From Spirochaetia bacterium (GTDB lineage: Bacteria; Spirochaetota; Spirochaetia; Treponematales; Breznakiellaceae), in contig BNUU01000001.1 in NCBI GenBank assembly GCA_025997595.1, positions 1-64,000 of the forward strand: a DNA stretch of 64,000 nt, in the 5' to 3' direction. Below, in pieces: positions 51,611 through 59,269 of this stretch. Positions within the stretch are counted from its first letter, which is position 1; each line of letters opens with the position of its first letter. Both the position numbers and the translations under genes were made by a program. The notes under the pieces are model-generated. The model searched no databases. It was not told the origin of the DNA and saw only the letters and a list, made by a program, of their open reading frames with translations.

Positions 51611-53293
51611 ATGAACACCGAACCAACAAGCATACTCGATCATTGCAAGGAAATTGTAAACCGTTTGGCTTCCCAGCCCATGGATGCAACTTTTTTTGCC
51701 GATGCCCGGAAAGACCTTGCGGCGGTATCAACGGTTTTATCCGCAAGTCCAACCCAGACCGCCCTCTTTGCCCTGCTCCTTGATGAGTACGGCGAAGGAG
51801 GGACTTCACTCAATATCATTGCCGAAAAAATCAAATGCAGCAAAATACAGTTTCTTAAATACCTGGACGATTTTGAAACCCTGGAGCGGAAACATATCAT
51901 TCGGCCCCATAGGGAAGATTGGGAATCATTTCGCGCCAGAAAACGTAACGGCGGCGGGACCGGCCTCCCTTCATATTTCATTACCATGGACGTAATAAGG
52001 GCGCTCCGTACCGGGGAAAAGTACCGCTATACGCCCTATATCAACCTGAGCCCCAAAGAATTTTTTGAGACCGCCGATGACCTTTTCGATTCCCTCAAGG
52101 ATAACAGTGTTAGTAGGGACAGTTTGGTAGCGGAGTTAAAATCCCTGTTCCAATCCAACCGGGGAGTCGCCTTTGTAAAAAATATCAAACCCCTTTCACT
52201 CACGGGGAGTTCTGTGCCGGCGCTGCTTTTTTTCTGCTGTGCCCTGGTGGTCAATAACCGGGAAAAACTCTCCTTCAAATATATTCGTCCTGTTTTAGCG
52301 TACCTCGGCTCCCGGGTACTTGAAAAGAAATTCAGGGATATGGATCATCTGTTATTCAAAACCGGACTTATCGAAAATGACTGTGACCGGGGTATAGCGG
52401 ACACCGAATACTTCAGGCTCACCGAAAAGGCAAAGAAAATTTTCCTTGCCGATGTTGACCTGAAAGAAAAAACTAATCGGGGCAGGAATCTTATCAGCGC
52501 GGAAACCTTGAAACCACGGGAGCTATTCTACAGCACACAGACCGGGCGGCGTATAGAGGAACTCACCTCGTTACTGCGGGAAGAAAACTTTGCCACCATA
52601 AAACAGCGGCTAACGGAACGGAACCTGCGCTCCGGCTTTACCTGTATTTTCTCCGGCCCCCCCGGAACCGGCAAGACTGAAACGGTCTACAACCTGGCCC
52701 ACAAAACAGGCCGGGACATCATGCTGGTGGACATATCCGAAACAAAAAGCATGTGGTTTGGGGAAAGCGAAAAACGGATCAAAGAACTATTTGACCGGTA
52801 CCATGGCCTGGTAAAAGGCGGCGGCCTTACTCCCATCCTGTTCTTTAACGAAGCGGACGCCGTATTGGGGAAGCGGCAGGAATTGGGTGAAGTGCGGCGC
52901 GGCCCCGCCCAGACCGAAAACACTATTCAGAACATCATCCTGCAGGAGATGGAAGACCTGGCCGGGGGTATCCTCGTCGCCACGACCAACATGACGGAAA
53001 ACCTGGACAAAGCCTTTGAACGCCGGTTTCTCTACAAGATTGAATTTGAAAAACCCAATGCGGCCGCCAAAACTGCCATCTGGAAAAGTAATCTCCCCGG
53101 CCTTACGGAAGACGATGCCGCAGTGCTTGCTGAACGGTTCGATTTTTCAGGAGGCCAGATAGAAAACATTACCCGAAAGGAAGCGGTGTCTTCCCTGCTT
53201 TCAGGCAGGCCGCTTTCCCTTGAGGATATCCTTGTCCTCTGTGAAGAAGAATATTTGGAAAAAGACCCGGTAAAAATTGGGTTTTGCGTATGA
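51611..53293 (+). CDS. AAA+ ATPase with N-terminal helical region
   Basis: A 560-residue protein. The N-terminal ~330 residues are helical, with a winged-helix-like stretch (LNIIAEKIKCSKIQFLKYLDDFETLERKHII broken by loops). The C-terminal AAA+ module has Walker A GPPGTGKTE (about 348-356), a Walker B variant ILFFNEAD (Asn in place of the first acidic residue), sensor-1 VATTNM and arginine finger FERRFLYK. It is probably a remodelling ATPase; the partner is unknown. AAGGAG lies before the ATG. It heads a co-directional cluster with the phosphatase, LRR, DUF4116 and HAD genes. Confidence 0.82.
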   Translation: MNTEPTSILDHCKEIVNRLASQPMDATFFADARKDLAAVSTVLSASPTQTALFALLLDEYGEGGTSLNIIAEKIKCSKIQFLKYLDDFETLERKHIIRPHREDWESFRARKRNGGGTGLPSYFITMDVIRALRTGEKYRYTPYINLSPKEFFETADDLFDSLKDNSVSRDSLVAELKSLFQSNRGVAFVKNIKPLSLTGSSVPALLFFCCALVVNNREKLSFKYIRPVLAYLGSRVLEKKFRDMDHLLFKTGLIENDCDRGIADTEYFRLTEKAKKIFLADVDLKEKTNRGRNLISAETLKPRELFYSTQTGRRIEELTSLLREENFATIKQRLTERNLRSGFTCIFSGPPGTGKTETVYNLAHKTGRDIMLVDISETKSMWFGESEKRIKELFDRYHGLVKGGGLTPILFFNEADAVLGKRQELGEVRRGPAQTENTIQNIILQEMEDLAGGILVATTNMTENLDKAFERRFLYKIEFEKPNAAAKTAIWKSNLPGLTEDDAAVLAERFDFSGGQIENITRKEAVSSLLSGRPLSLEDILVLCEEEYLEKDPVKIGFCV

Positions 53294-53360
53294 TTTTCAA
53301 TCGTAAGATGTGACAAAATTTGACGAAACGTTTATACTGTCATAGGCCAAGGAGGAGTAT

Positions 53361-54023
53361 ATGAAGGGCCAACGGGAACGGGTAGCAAGCAATTTTCACG
53401 AATTCCGTATGGGGGGTATCGCGTCCGGAACACTGTACCGGAGCAGTCATCCCATAACGGACGCAAGTGCCGAAGACGCCAGGGAAATTGCCGAATCTGC
53501 CGTAAAAGCGCGGATAGCTGCGGTGCTGAATTTGTGCGATACAAAAACCTTTCTGACAAAAATAGTAAAGACTGCCCCCTGGTATCACCGGCTTTTCAAG
53601 GAGAATAAGGTGATTGCGCTGGATATGGGGTTTGATTTTCTCAGTACCCGTTTTTGCACGAAACTGCGCCGAGGTATACAATTTATGCTGACCCATGACG
53701 GCCCGTATCTCCTCCACTGCCATGCCGGGATAGACCGGACAGGGTTTGTGTGCGCCGTTCTGGGCGCCCTTATGGGTGCGAAACTCGGTGATATCGTCAG
53801 TGATTATATTGCTTCTTATAACGATAAATCCCTGACTGATGACTATCCTGAGTTTACCGGGTTTATCCTTGATGATTTTCGCAAATTGAACGGCGGTGAA
53901 GAAATAACCGATGCCAATTTGCAGGACGTGGCGGAAAATTTTCTTGAGCATAAGGTGAAATTAACCCGTGACGAAATTGCGGAGTTAAAAGAAAAATTGA
54001 CGATAAAAAGGAAAGGGGCGTAA
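53361..54023 (+). CDS. Tyrosine/dual-specificity-type protein phosphatase
   Basis: A 220-residue phosphatase of the CX5R class. The P-loop HCHAGIDRTG is near residues 118-127, and FHEFRMGGIASGTLYRSS near the N-terminus resembles the entry segment of bacterial Tyr/phosphoinositide phosphatases. It has no signal peptide. It follows the AAA+ gene by 67 bp and precedes the LRR gene by 6 bp. Protein phosphotyrosine or phosphoinositide substrates are both possible. AAGGAGG supports the start. Confidence 0.85.
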   Translation: MKGQRERVASNFHEFRMGGIASGTLYRSSHPITDASAEDAREIAESAVKARIAAVLNLCDTKTFLTKIVKTAPWYHRLFKENKVIALDMGFDFLSTRFCTKLRRGIQFMLTHDGPYLLHCHAGIDRTGFVCAVLGALMGAKLGDIVSDYIASYNDKSLTDDYPEFTGFILDDFRKLNGGEEITDANLQDVAENFLEHKVKLTRDEIAELKEKLTIKRKGA

Positions 54024-54029
54024 TAAAAT

Positions 54030-54839
54030 ATGGCAGGAAACAGCAGGGGTTACAAAACAATACTTCCTATACACGAAGGGGATACCACCGATTACAGCCA
54101 TCGCAGGGGGAAAGAAATAGTTGGTCTTAACATTGATAATGATGTTACCGCGATAAACGCCTGTTTTGCGAATAATGAAATTACCGATCTGGTTCTTCCC
54201 GATTCTGTAACCGCCATCGCCCCTTCCGCCTTTCAGTCTAATCTGCTTAAATCGGTAAAACTACCCAAGGGACTTACCTGTATCGAATATGCGGTGTTTT
54301 GTAATAATTATCTTGAAGATATTGAGATTCCCAATTCCGTTACCCTAATCGACGCCTATGCTTTTACGTCAAACAGACTTACGAATGTTAAACTGCCGGA
54401 GGGTCTTGAGAAAATCGGCGGCTGCGCATTTATGAAAAACTGTCTTACCCGCATTGAGGTTCCCGATTCCGTTACAGAAATCGGCGCTGATGCTTTTCGA
54501 TCAAACCGGCTCAGGTTTATTAAACTTCCCAAAGGCCTTGATAGTATATCTGATAATTGGTTTATGGAAAATAACAAGATAGAAAGCATTGTGCTTCCTC
54601 TGAATCTCAAATGGATTAGCGATACGGCATTTAAGGGAAACCCTATCACCAGTATTGCTATCGGTAAAAATCTTCAAGGGCAGCAAAATGATGATGACTT
54701 TACACCCGCATTACTGCCATCTGCAACCGCCTTTGGCATTTACGGGGCACGTTTTATTGATAGTTATATTTATAACAACTCCGCAGCAGGGACCTACGAG
54801 TATGACAAGGCCGCTGACAAATGGAACTATCGGGAATAG
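54030..54839 (+). CDS. BspA-type leucine-rich repeat protein (LRR_5)
   Basis: A 269-residue protein with about seven 23-residue LRR_5 units of the BspA type (LVLPDSVTAIAPSAFQSN, VKLPKGLTCIEYAVFCNN, IEIPNSVTLIDAYAFTSN, VKLPEGLEKIGGCAFMKN, and so on). No signal peptide is visible, so it appears cytoplasmic, unlike secreted BspA adhesins. It begins 6 bp after the phosphatase and ends 12 bp before the DUF4116 gene, so it belongs to the same operon. Probably a protein-binding module. Confidence 0.88.
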   Translation: MAGNSRGYKTILPIHEGDTTDYSHRRGKEIVGLNIDNDVTAINACFANNEITDLVLPDSVTAIAPSAFQSNLLKSVKLPKGLTCIEYAVFCNNYLEDIEIPNSVTLIDAYAFTSNRLTNVKLPEGLEKIGGCAFMKNCLTRIEVPDSVTEIGADAFRSNRLRFIKLPKGLDSISDNWFMENNKIESIVLPLNLKWISDTAFKGNPITSIAIGKNLQGQQNDDDFTPALLPSATAFGIYGARFIDSYIYNNSAAGTYEYDKAADKWNYRE

Positions 54840-54851
54840 CAGGGGGAAATT

Positions 54852-55691
54852 ATGGCAGAACGGAAAAAAAGAATCGATGCGATGAAAAAAATACATGGGC
54901 GGCTCTCTACTATGGAGGAAGAACGATTGGCAGAAGAAGCCCGTTCCCATTCCGACACCGGAGATACCTTTTCCCGGCAGAACGACTACGACAACGCCAT
55001 CAAGGAATACACCCTGGCCATCCGGTTGCACGGTACGGCTGCCTGCTATGCAAACCGGGGAAACTGTTATTTCAAAAAAACATCCTGGGCAAAAGCCCTG
55101 GCGGATTACTGCGAGGCCCTGCGCCGGGAATCGCAAAACAAAACGTATCAGGACTTGGTTAGCGCCGGTCAGGAAAAGATGATAACCACTGAATTATGGC
55201 TTGCCGCAATTGAGCTTTCCGGCTATGTATTTAAGTTTATGCCGGAAAATCTCAAAACTGCCGACTTCTGCCGGGATGCGATTGTGACAAATGTTCACAA
55301 CTTTGAGTATGTGCCGGAAGCAATTAAGCAATCAAAAAATGCCAAGGGTATTCCATTCTACCATATCGCGGTAAAATGGAATGGACTTGTGCTTGACCAT
55401 ATCCCTGAAAATTTAAGAACCCCTGAACTCTACCGGGCAGCAGTGCAGTCGAATGACTTTGATCTGGAGTACCTTCCTGATAGTCTAAGCACTCCCGAAC
55501 TCTACCTGGCAGCGGTGCAGGAGTCCGGCGATGCATTGATGGATGTACCGGAAGAATTCAAGACGGCGGAACTCTGTCTTGCGGCGGTTATGCAGAATGA
55601 CGGGGCGTTAAAACATGTGCCGGAAGCACTCAAAGCAACGGTTCTCACAAAACTGGAAAAAAGGGGATATGATAAAACTGATTGTCACTGA
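54852..55691 (+). CDS. TPR plus DUF4116-repeat protein
   Basis: A 279-residue soluble protein. Residues about 35-105 form two TPR-like units (NDYDNAIKEYTLAIRL, WAKALADYCEALRRE). The rest consists of tandem DUF4116-type units of about 23 residues (PENLRTPELYRAAVQSND, PDSLSTPELYLAAVQESG, PEEFKTAELCLAAVMQND). Function is unknown; repeat architecture suggests a binding scaffold. The 3' end overlaps the HAD gene start by 23 bp. It follows the LRR gene by 12 bp with a GGGGG-type Shine-Dalgarno. Confidence 0.82.
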   Translation: MAERKKRIDAMKKIHGRLSTMEEERLAEEARSHSDTGDTFSRQNDYDNAIKEYTLAIRLHGTAACYANRGNCYFKKTSWAKALADYCEALRRESQNKTYQDLVSAGQEKMITTELWLAAIELSGYVFKFMPENLKTADFCRDAIVTNVHNFEYVPEAIKQSKNAKGIPFYHIAVKWNGLVLDHIPENLRTPELYRAAVQSNDFDLEYLPDSLSTPELYLAAVQESGDALMDVPEEFKTAELCLAAVMQNDGALKHVPEALKATVLTKLEKRGYDKTDCH

Positions 55692-56271
55692 TTTGGACGG
55701 GACTTTGCTCGATGACAGGGGGGAGCTTTCCCCATACACGGAAGTGGTTTTCGCGGAATGTAAAAGGCGGCAGATTCTCATCGGCATTGCCACGGCACGG
55801 ACGGCAGAATCCTGTGAAGCGATTGCGGAGAGATTTCAGCCTGATATTTTGATCACCGAAGACGGCAGGACGGTCACCGTGCAGGGGAAAGTGGTATTCG
55901 CGCAAGCCCGTCCCCAAGCGAAGAACCTCGATAGCTTGATCTCTACCCTGTTGGTCGATTGTGCCCTGTCTGATAAAATGGACGGCATCCGTGAAGTCAT
56001 GAAGCATTTGTCAATCGCATCATCGGAAATCGCCGCTTTCGGGGACGAAGACAACGACATCGGCATGGTAATCGAATGCGGCGCCGGAGTGGCAGTAGAA
56101 AATGCAACACAAGAATTAAAGCAAATAGCCGATTATGTGTGCGAAAGCAACAACGATAACGGCGTTGCCCGATGGATAGAGCAGAATGTTTTAAGGGGAA
56201 GCGGTACAATGAAAACAAAGATACTCCATGGTGGACAGCCACAAGATTTCGGATGGCAACATTCGGGATAA
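55669..56271 (+). CDS. HAD-superfamily phosphatase lacking most of its cap domain
   Basis: A 200-residue Cof-type HAD hydrolase. Motif I is IVTDLDGTLL (residues 5-14) and motif IV is AAFGDEDNDIGM; IGIATARTAES matches the motif II region. Cof-type enzymes are usually ~270 residues with an alpha/beta cap between motifs II and III. Here only about 60 residues separate them, so most of the cap is missing in frame, and the C-terminus (GSGTMKTKILHGGQPQDF) looks unrelated. It could be a shortened active phosphatase or a decaying gene. It overlaps the DUF4116 gene by 23 bp. Confidence 0.72.
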   Translation: MIKLIVTDLDGTLLDDRGELSPYTEVVFAECKRRQILIGIATARTAESCEAIAERFQPDILITEDGRTVTVQGKVVFAQARPQAKNLDSLISTLLVDCALSDKMDGIREVMKHLSIASSEIAAFGDEDNDIGMVIECGAGVAVENATQELKQIADYVCESNNDNGVARWIEQNVLRGSGTMKTKILHGGQPQDFGWQHSG

Positions 56272-56358
56272 ACTGGCGCCGATGGTTCAGGGGATTTTGG
56301 GGCACCTGCCAAGAAATATGTGATAGACTGGTGAAATCTTAAGGAAGAGGAGTTGGGT

Positions 56359-57072
56359 ATGGCAATTAAGACTATTAACACGAAAGGTAGGTATCACGAA
56401 GAGATTAAGTTGCTATGGGAAAATCAAAAAGAATCCATAAAAAATAATAACAAGAAATTGAAAAAAGTAATGGGGCGCGGTGCTTTTTTAGAAGATAAAT
56501 TGTACACAGATACTATACTGTTCCTGGGGATTGGTTCGTCCCACGACGGGGAAGATCATGGGACATGTGAACCTTATGACAATATAAATTACCATAACAT
56601 AGCGAAGAGCAAAGCTTCTTATTACAAAGCCATTGAGGAAATAGTAGGGCAAACTAAGTTTAAAAAGTGGTCGCATATAGATTTGACGCTTCTAAGGGAA
56701 ACCAAACAAAAAAGCGTAGAATCTTTTTATAAAGATAATTATGCTATTATGAGGGAACAGAATGTATTTGCCATCAAAATGATAAAACAGTCAAAACCAA
56801 AACTTATTGTTGCAAGTAACGCTTTTGTGCGTAAAATATTGCAAAACGAGAAAGTAGTAAGCAATCAACCAGAGTTTGGATTGGGTTTTGAATTTTCATC
56901 TGCTGATAAGGTCGATGAAAAAACAGGCACCTATATAATTACGAAACCTTTGGCAAATGTCCCTGTTTTCTTTACCAGAATGTTAAGTGGGCAAGGTCAA
57001 CTGGACATAGGCTCCCGCGAACGTTTGATTTGGCACATTAACTATGTATGTAAGGTATTAAAAATTAATTAA
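56359..57072 (+). CDS. Unrecognised AT-rich protein
   Basis: A 237-residue soluble protein that I do not assign. Notable segments are ILFLGIGSSHDGEDHG near 53-68, LIVASNAFVRKIL near 148-160 and FFTRMLSGQGQLDIGSRERL near 205-224. The pattern of a Gly-rich first strand, an Asn-containing strand and a C-terminal Ser-Gly-Gln motif is loosely like uracil-DNA glycosylase folds, but that is weak. GAGGAG precedes the ATG at 56359. It is AT-rich, unlike the preceding HAD gene, so probably acquired separately. Confidence 0.68.
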   Translation: MAIKTINTKGRYHEEIKLLWENQKESIKNNNKKLKKVMGRGAFLEDKLYTDTILFLGIGSSHDGEDHGTCEPYDNINYHNIAKSKASYYKAIEEIVGQTKFKKWSHIDLTLLRETKQKSVESFYKDNYAIMREQNVFAIKMIKQSKPKLIVASNAFVRKILQNEKVVSNQPEFGLGFEFSSADKVDEKTGTYIITKPLANVPVFFTRMLSGQGQLDIGSRERLIWHINYVCKVLKIN

Positions 57073-57086
57073 CATTAATGATGGAG

Positions 57087-57110
57087 CCGCAGCAAAATTA
57101 AAAGCTGCGG
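57087..57110. other. Hairpin between two accessory genes
   Basis: CCGCAGC pairs perfectly with GCTGCGG around a 10-nt A/T loop. It lies between the 56359 gene and the zinc-ribbon gene. No U-run follows; it ends just before the ribosome binding site AGGAG of the next gene and could affect its translation. Confidence 0.5.
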
Positions 57111-57126
57111 ACCAGGAGCGTGTATA

Positions 57127-57345
57127 ATGAACATAAGCAAAAACTCAGGGCATCTTTGTTCGGTCTATTGCCCCTCTTGCGGAAAGGTCACAGACAAGAT
57201 TTCGTTTAATCTGCTGCGGGAGGCGGGCCGGGTGTCGGCGGCCTGTCCGGTATGCCGGGAGATTACCTATCTGGAATATGACGGGAAGACGGTTTCGCTG
57301 TATCACCACGACTATGAAACGGAGATGGTTTTGAGGGGAACGTGA
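57127..57345 (+). CDS. Small zinc-ribbon protein
   Basis: A 72-residue protein with two Cys pairs, CPSCG (residues 15-19) and CPVC (about 40-43), in a typical zinc-ribbon spacing, and a beta-rich remainder. AGGAG sits 9-10 nt before the ATG. It may be a DNA- or protein-binding adaptor. It lies in the accessory block between two AT-rich genes, but its own codons are more GC-rich. Confidence 0.68.
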   Translation: MNISKNSGHLCSVYCPSCGKVTDKISFNLLREAGRVSAACPVCREITYLEYDGKTVSLYHHDYETEMVLRGT

Positions 57346-57441
57346 AGGGTTAAGAAGGCAAGATGAGCGAAATTTCTCTTGGCATAGTAAGAAGTATATC
57401 CTGGACTGAATAACAGATTGGTAACTAAAAAGGAGAGTATT

Positions 57442-57972
57442 ATGATTAGAGACAATATCCCCTCCCTTAAAGAACGAATACGTCAATGTGCTATTCGATG
57501 GGGGCTGGAATTTGAAGGTGAGGAAAAGTGTTCATGGAAGCCTTTTGCTAAAGCTCCTTATCATTCTACTTTTTCGCATTGGTTTGATTCAGTTATGGGA
57601 CTGAGAATATCAGAAGAAGCTCTTAAGTATTGGACTGATCAAGGATGGAAAGTTCCTGATTTGGTTTCAACATTTTTAAAATGTTATTCATCACCTGGAA
57701 AAAAAAGAAAATATGATATACATGATATTAAATATGATCATAATATTCCTCACCGTGAATGTTTTAAAAAAATGAAAAAAGTATGGAAGCAGGGAGGAAA
57801 TCTTGTGGACTGGATTTCTGAAAATAGAGGAACTATTGATATTATTACAGCTAAACAAAATAAAGAAAGGGATAATGAAGGATTTCAATTTTCTGGAACT
57901 TATGAAGAGAGATCATTAAATCAAAAAATGATTTTAATTCATGATGGAGAAAAATTTATCAGGGATTGTTAA
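57442..57972 (+). CDS. Unrecognised AT-rich cassette gene
   Basis: A 176-residue soluble protein of unknown function. It contains KYDHNIPHRECFK near residues 101-113, which is reminiscent of a His-containing nuclease loop, but no full HNH motif is seen. I chose the ATG at 57442 with AAAAGGAG upstream rather than a TTG at 57418. It is very AT-rich. attC-like site 3 begins about 50 bp downstream in the expected orientation, so this could be the ORF of a second preserved cassette. Confidence 0.68.
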   Translation: MIRDNIPSLKERIRQCAIRWGLEFEGEEKCSWKPFAKAPYHSTFSHWFDSVMGLRISEEALKYWTDQGWKVPDLVSTFLKCYSSPGKKRKYDIHDIKYDHNIPHRECFKKMKKVWKQGGNLVDWISENRGTIDIITAKQNKERDNEGFQFSGTYEERSLNQKMILIHDGEKFIRDC

Positions 57973-58020
57973 TATATATTTAATGGACAATAATTCGGTT
58001 AAAATATATAAAAGCATTAA

Positions 58021-58130
58021 TTGTAGCAGAAAAAACTGCACATACGCTGCGCCGCGGTAGTGGCCTGGACTCCGAAAAACCCCAGTCGGCGCAGCGGCGC
58101 CTTTGTGTCGTAAACTTTTCATGTTAGGCG
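58021..58130 (+). repeat. attC-like site 3
   Basis: ACTGCACAT starts the site and GTTAGGC (58123-58129) ends it. CGCTGCGCCG (58045-58054) pairs perfectly with CGGCGCAGCG (58087-58096), giving a strong hairpin with a 32-nt variable top. The left part shares ACGCTGCGCCG and the following TAGT-GGC with site 1. The left outer box lacks the TAAC core. Length (~110 bp) is within the attC range. Confidence 0.58.
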
Positions 58131-58418
58131 GGATTGAATTTGGCTGCTGGGACAAAAGGCCTTGCCTGACACGCGAAAACCGCCCCCGCCCCCCAAAACC
58201 CGGAGTAGGGGTAGCGGAATGGACCGGAGCGGCAAAATTTATTTTGCCGTGAGGACCATGGAGCGCAGGGGAAGCAGCGTCGATTGCGGCTGCCGCTTTG
58301 GCCGCCGGGGCTTCCACGTCCGTTTGGGCGCTTCCCCTTCTTTCCCCCCTTACTTGAATTTTCCTCCGTTTCCGCTTATAACTAGACGTAAGCCTTTGTC
58401 TTAAGAGGAGCGTGCCGG
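58131..58418. other. Gene-free stretch before the purine operon
   Basis: I see no convincing gene. It is locally very GC-rich and contains a palindrome GGCAAAATTTATTTTGCC at about 58230-58250 and purine/pyrimidine-rich runs. Short open frames occur on both strands but have low-complexity, Pro/Arg-rich translations and no ribosome binding sites. GAGGAG at 58405-58410 belongs to the PNP gene. Confidence 0.6.
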
Positions 58419-59243
58419 ATGCCAGGGGATCTGCTGAAAAGGACCGATGAGACGATCCGTTATATCCGGCTTAAGACCGGCCTGCAGCCGGAAATCGGCC
58501 TGGTGCTGGGGTCCGGGCTGGGTGCGCTGGGGGACCGGTTGGAGGACCCCTGCATCATTCCCTACGAAGAGCTGCCCCATTTCCTTAAAAGTACCGCCCC
58601 CGGTCACCAGGGGCGGATGATCATCGGCCGCCTTAAGGGTAAGACCCTGCTCTGCATGCAGGGCCGGTTTCACTACTACGAGGGCTATACCATGCCCCAG
58701 ATCACCTATCCCGTGCGGGTGATGGCCAGGCTGGGCATCAAGACCCTGATTCTGACCAACGCCTGCGGGGGGCTGAAAGGGGAATTTTCCCCCGGCGACC
58801 TGATGCTTATCACCGATCACATCAACTTTATGGGGATGAACCCCCTGATTGGCCCCAACGAGGATGATTTTGGCCCCCGGTTTCAGGATATGACCACGGC
58901 CTATACCCCGGCGCTGGCCGCCCTTGCCCGGAAAACGGCGGCGGAGCTGGGGATTCCCCTGCGGGAAGGGGTGTACCTGGGCTATTCGGGCCCCAGTTTT
59001 GAGACCCCGGCGGAGATACGGCTCTTTCAGTCCTTCGGCGCCTCTGCGGTGGGGATGTCCACCGTGCCGGAGGCCATTGTTGCCCGCCAGAGCGGCCTCA
59101 GGCTGCTGGGGCTCTCCTGCGTCACCAACCTTGCCGCGGGGATTCTGGACCAGCCTATCAGCGGGGAAGAGGTGATCGAGGCGGCGAATAAGGCGGGGGA
59201 AAAGTTCATCCGCCTTTTGACGGAAATCATTGGAAGGATATAG
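58419..59243 (+). CDS. Purine nucleoside phosphorylase
   Basis: A 274-residue trimeric-type PNP that splits inosine/guanosine with phosphate into base and ribose-1-phosphate. Motifs are LVLGSGLGALG (phosphate site), PGHQGRMIIG, GRFHYYEGYTM, LTNACGGL, SGPSFETPAEIR with the base-binding Glu, GMSTVPE and SCVTNLAAGI. GAGGAG lies 8 nt before the ATG. It heads an operon with the nucleoside ABC importer, so imported purines are phosphorolysed directly. Confidence 0.95.
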   Translation: MPGDLLKRTDETIRYIRLKTGLQPEIGLVLGSGLGALGDRLEDPCIIPYEELPHFLKSTAPGHQGRMIIGRLKGKTLLCMQGRFHYYEGYTMPQITYPVRVMARLGIKTLILTNACGGLKGEFSPGDLMLITDHINFMGMNPLIGPNEDDFGPRFQDMTTAYTPALAALARKTAAELGIPLREGVYLGYSGPSFETPAEIRLFQSFGASAVGMSTVPEAIVARQSGLRLLGLSCVTNLAAGILDQPISGEEVIEAANKAGEKFIRLLTEIIGRI

Positions 59244-59269
59244 AACATACGTTTTAAGGAGGAAAGAAA

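Noticed and set aside
57934..58317. Minus-strand open frame of 127 codons across attC-like site 3
   Set aside because: Low-complexity Ala-rich start, no ribosome binding site and it runs through the hairpin repeat; unlikely to be a gene.
48000..58400. Integron integrase or other tyrosine recombinase
   Set aside because: I looked for one in all open frames of the accessory block and found none; the only recombination gene is the partial IS630 ORF.
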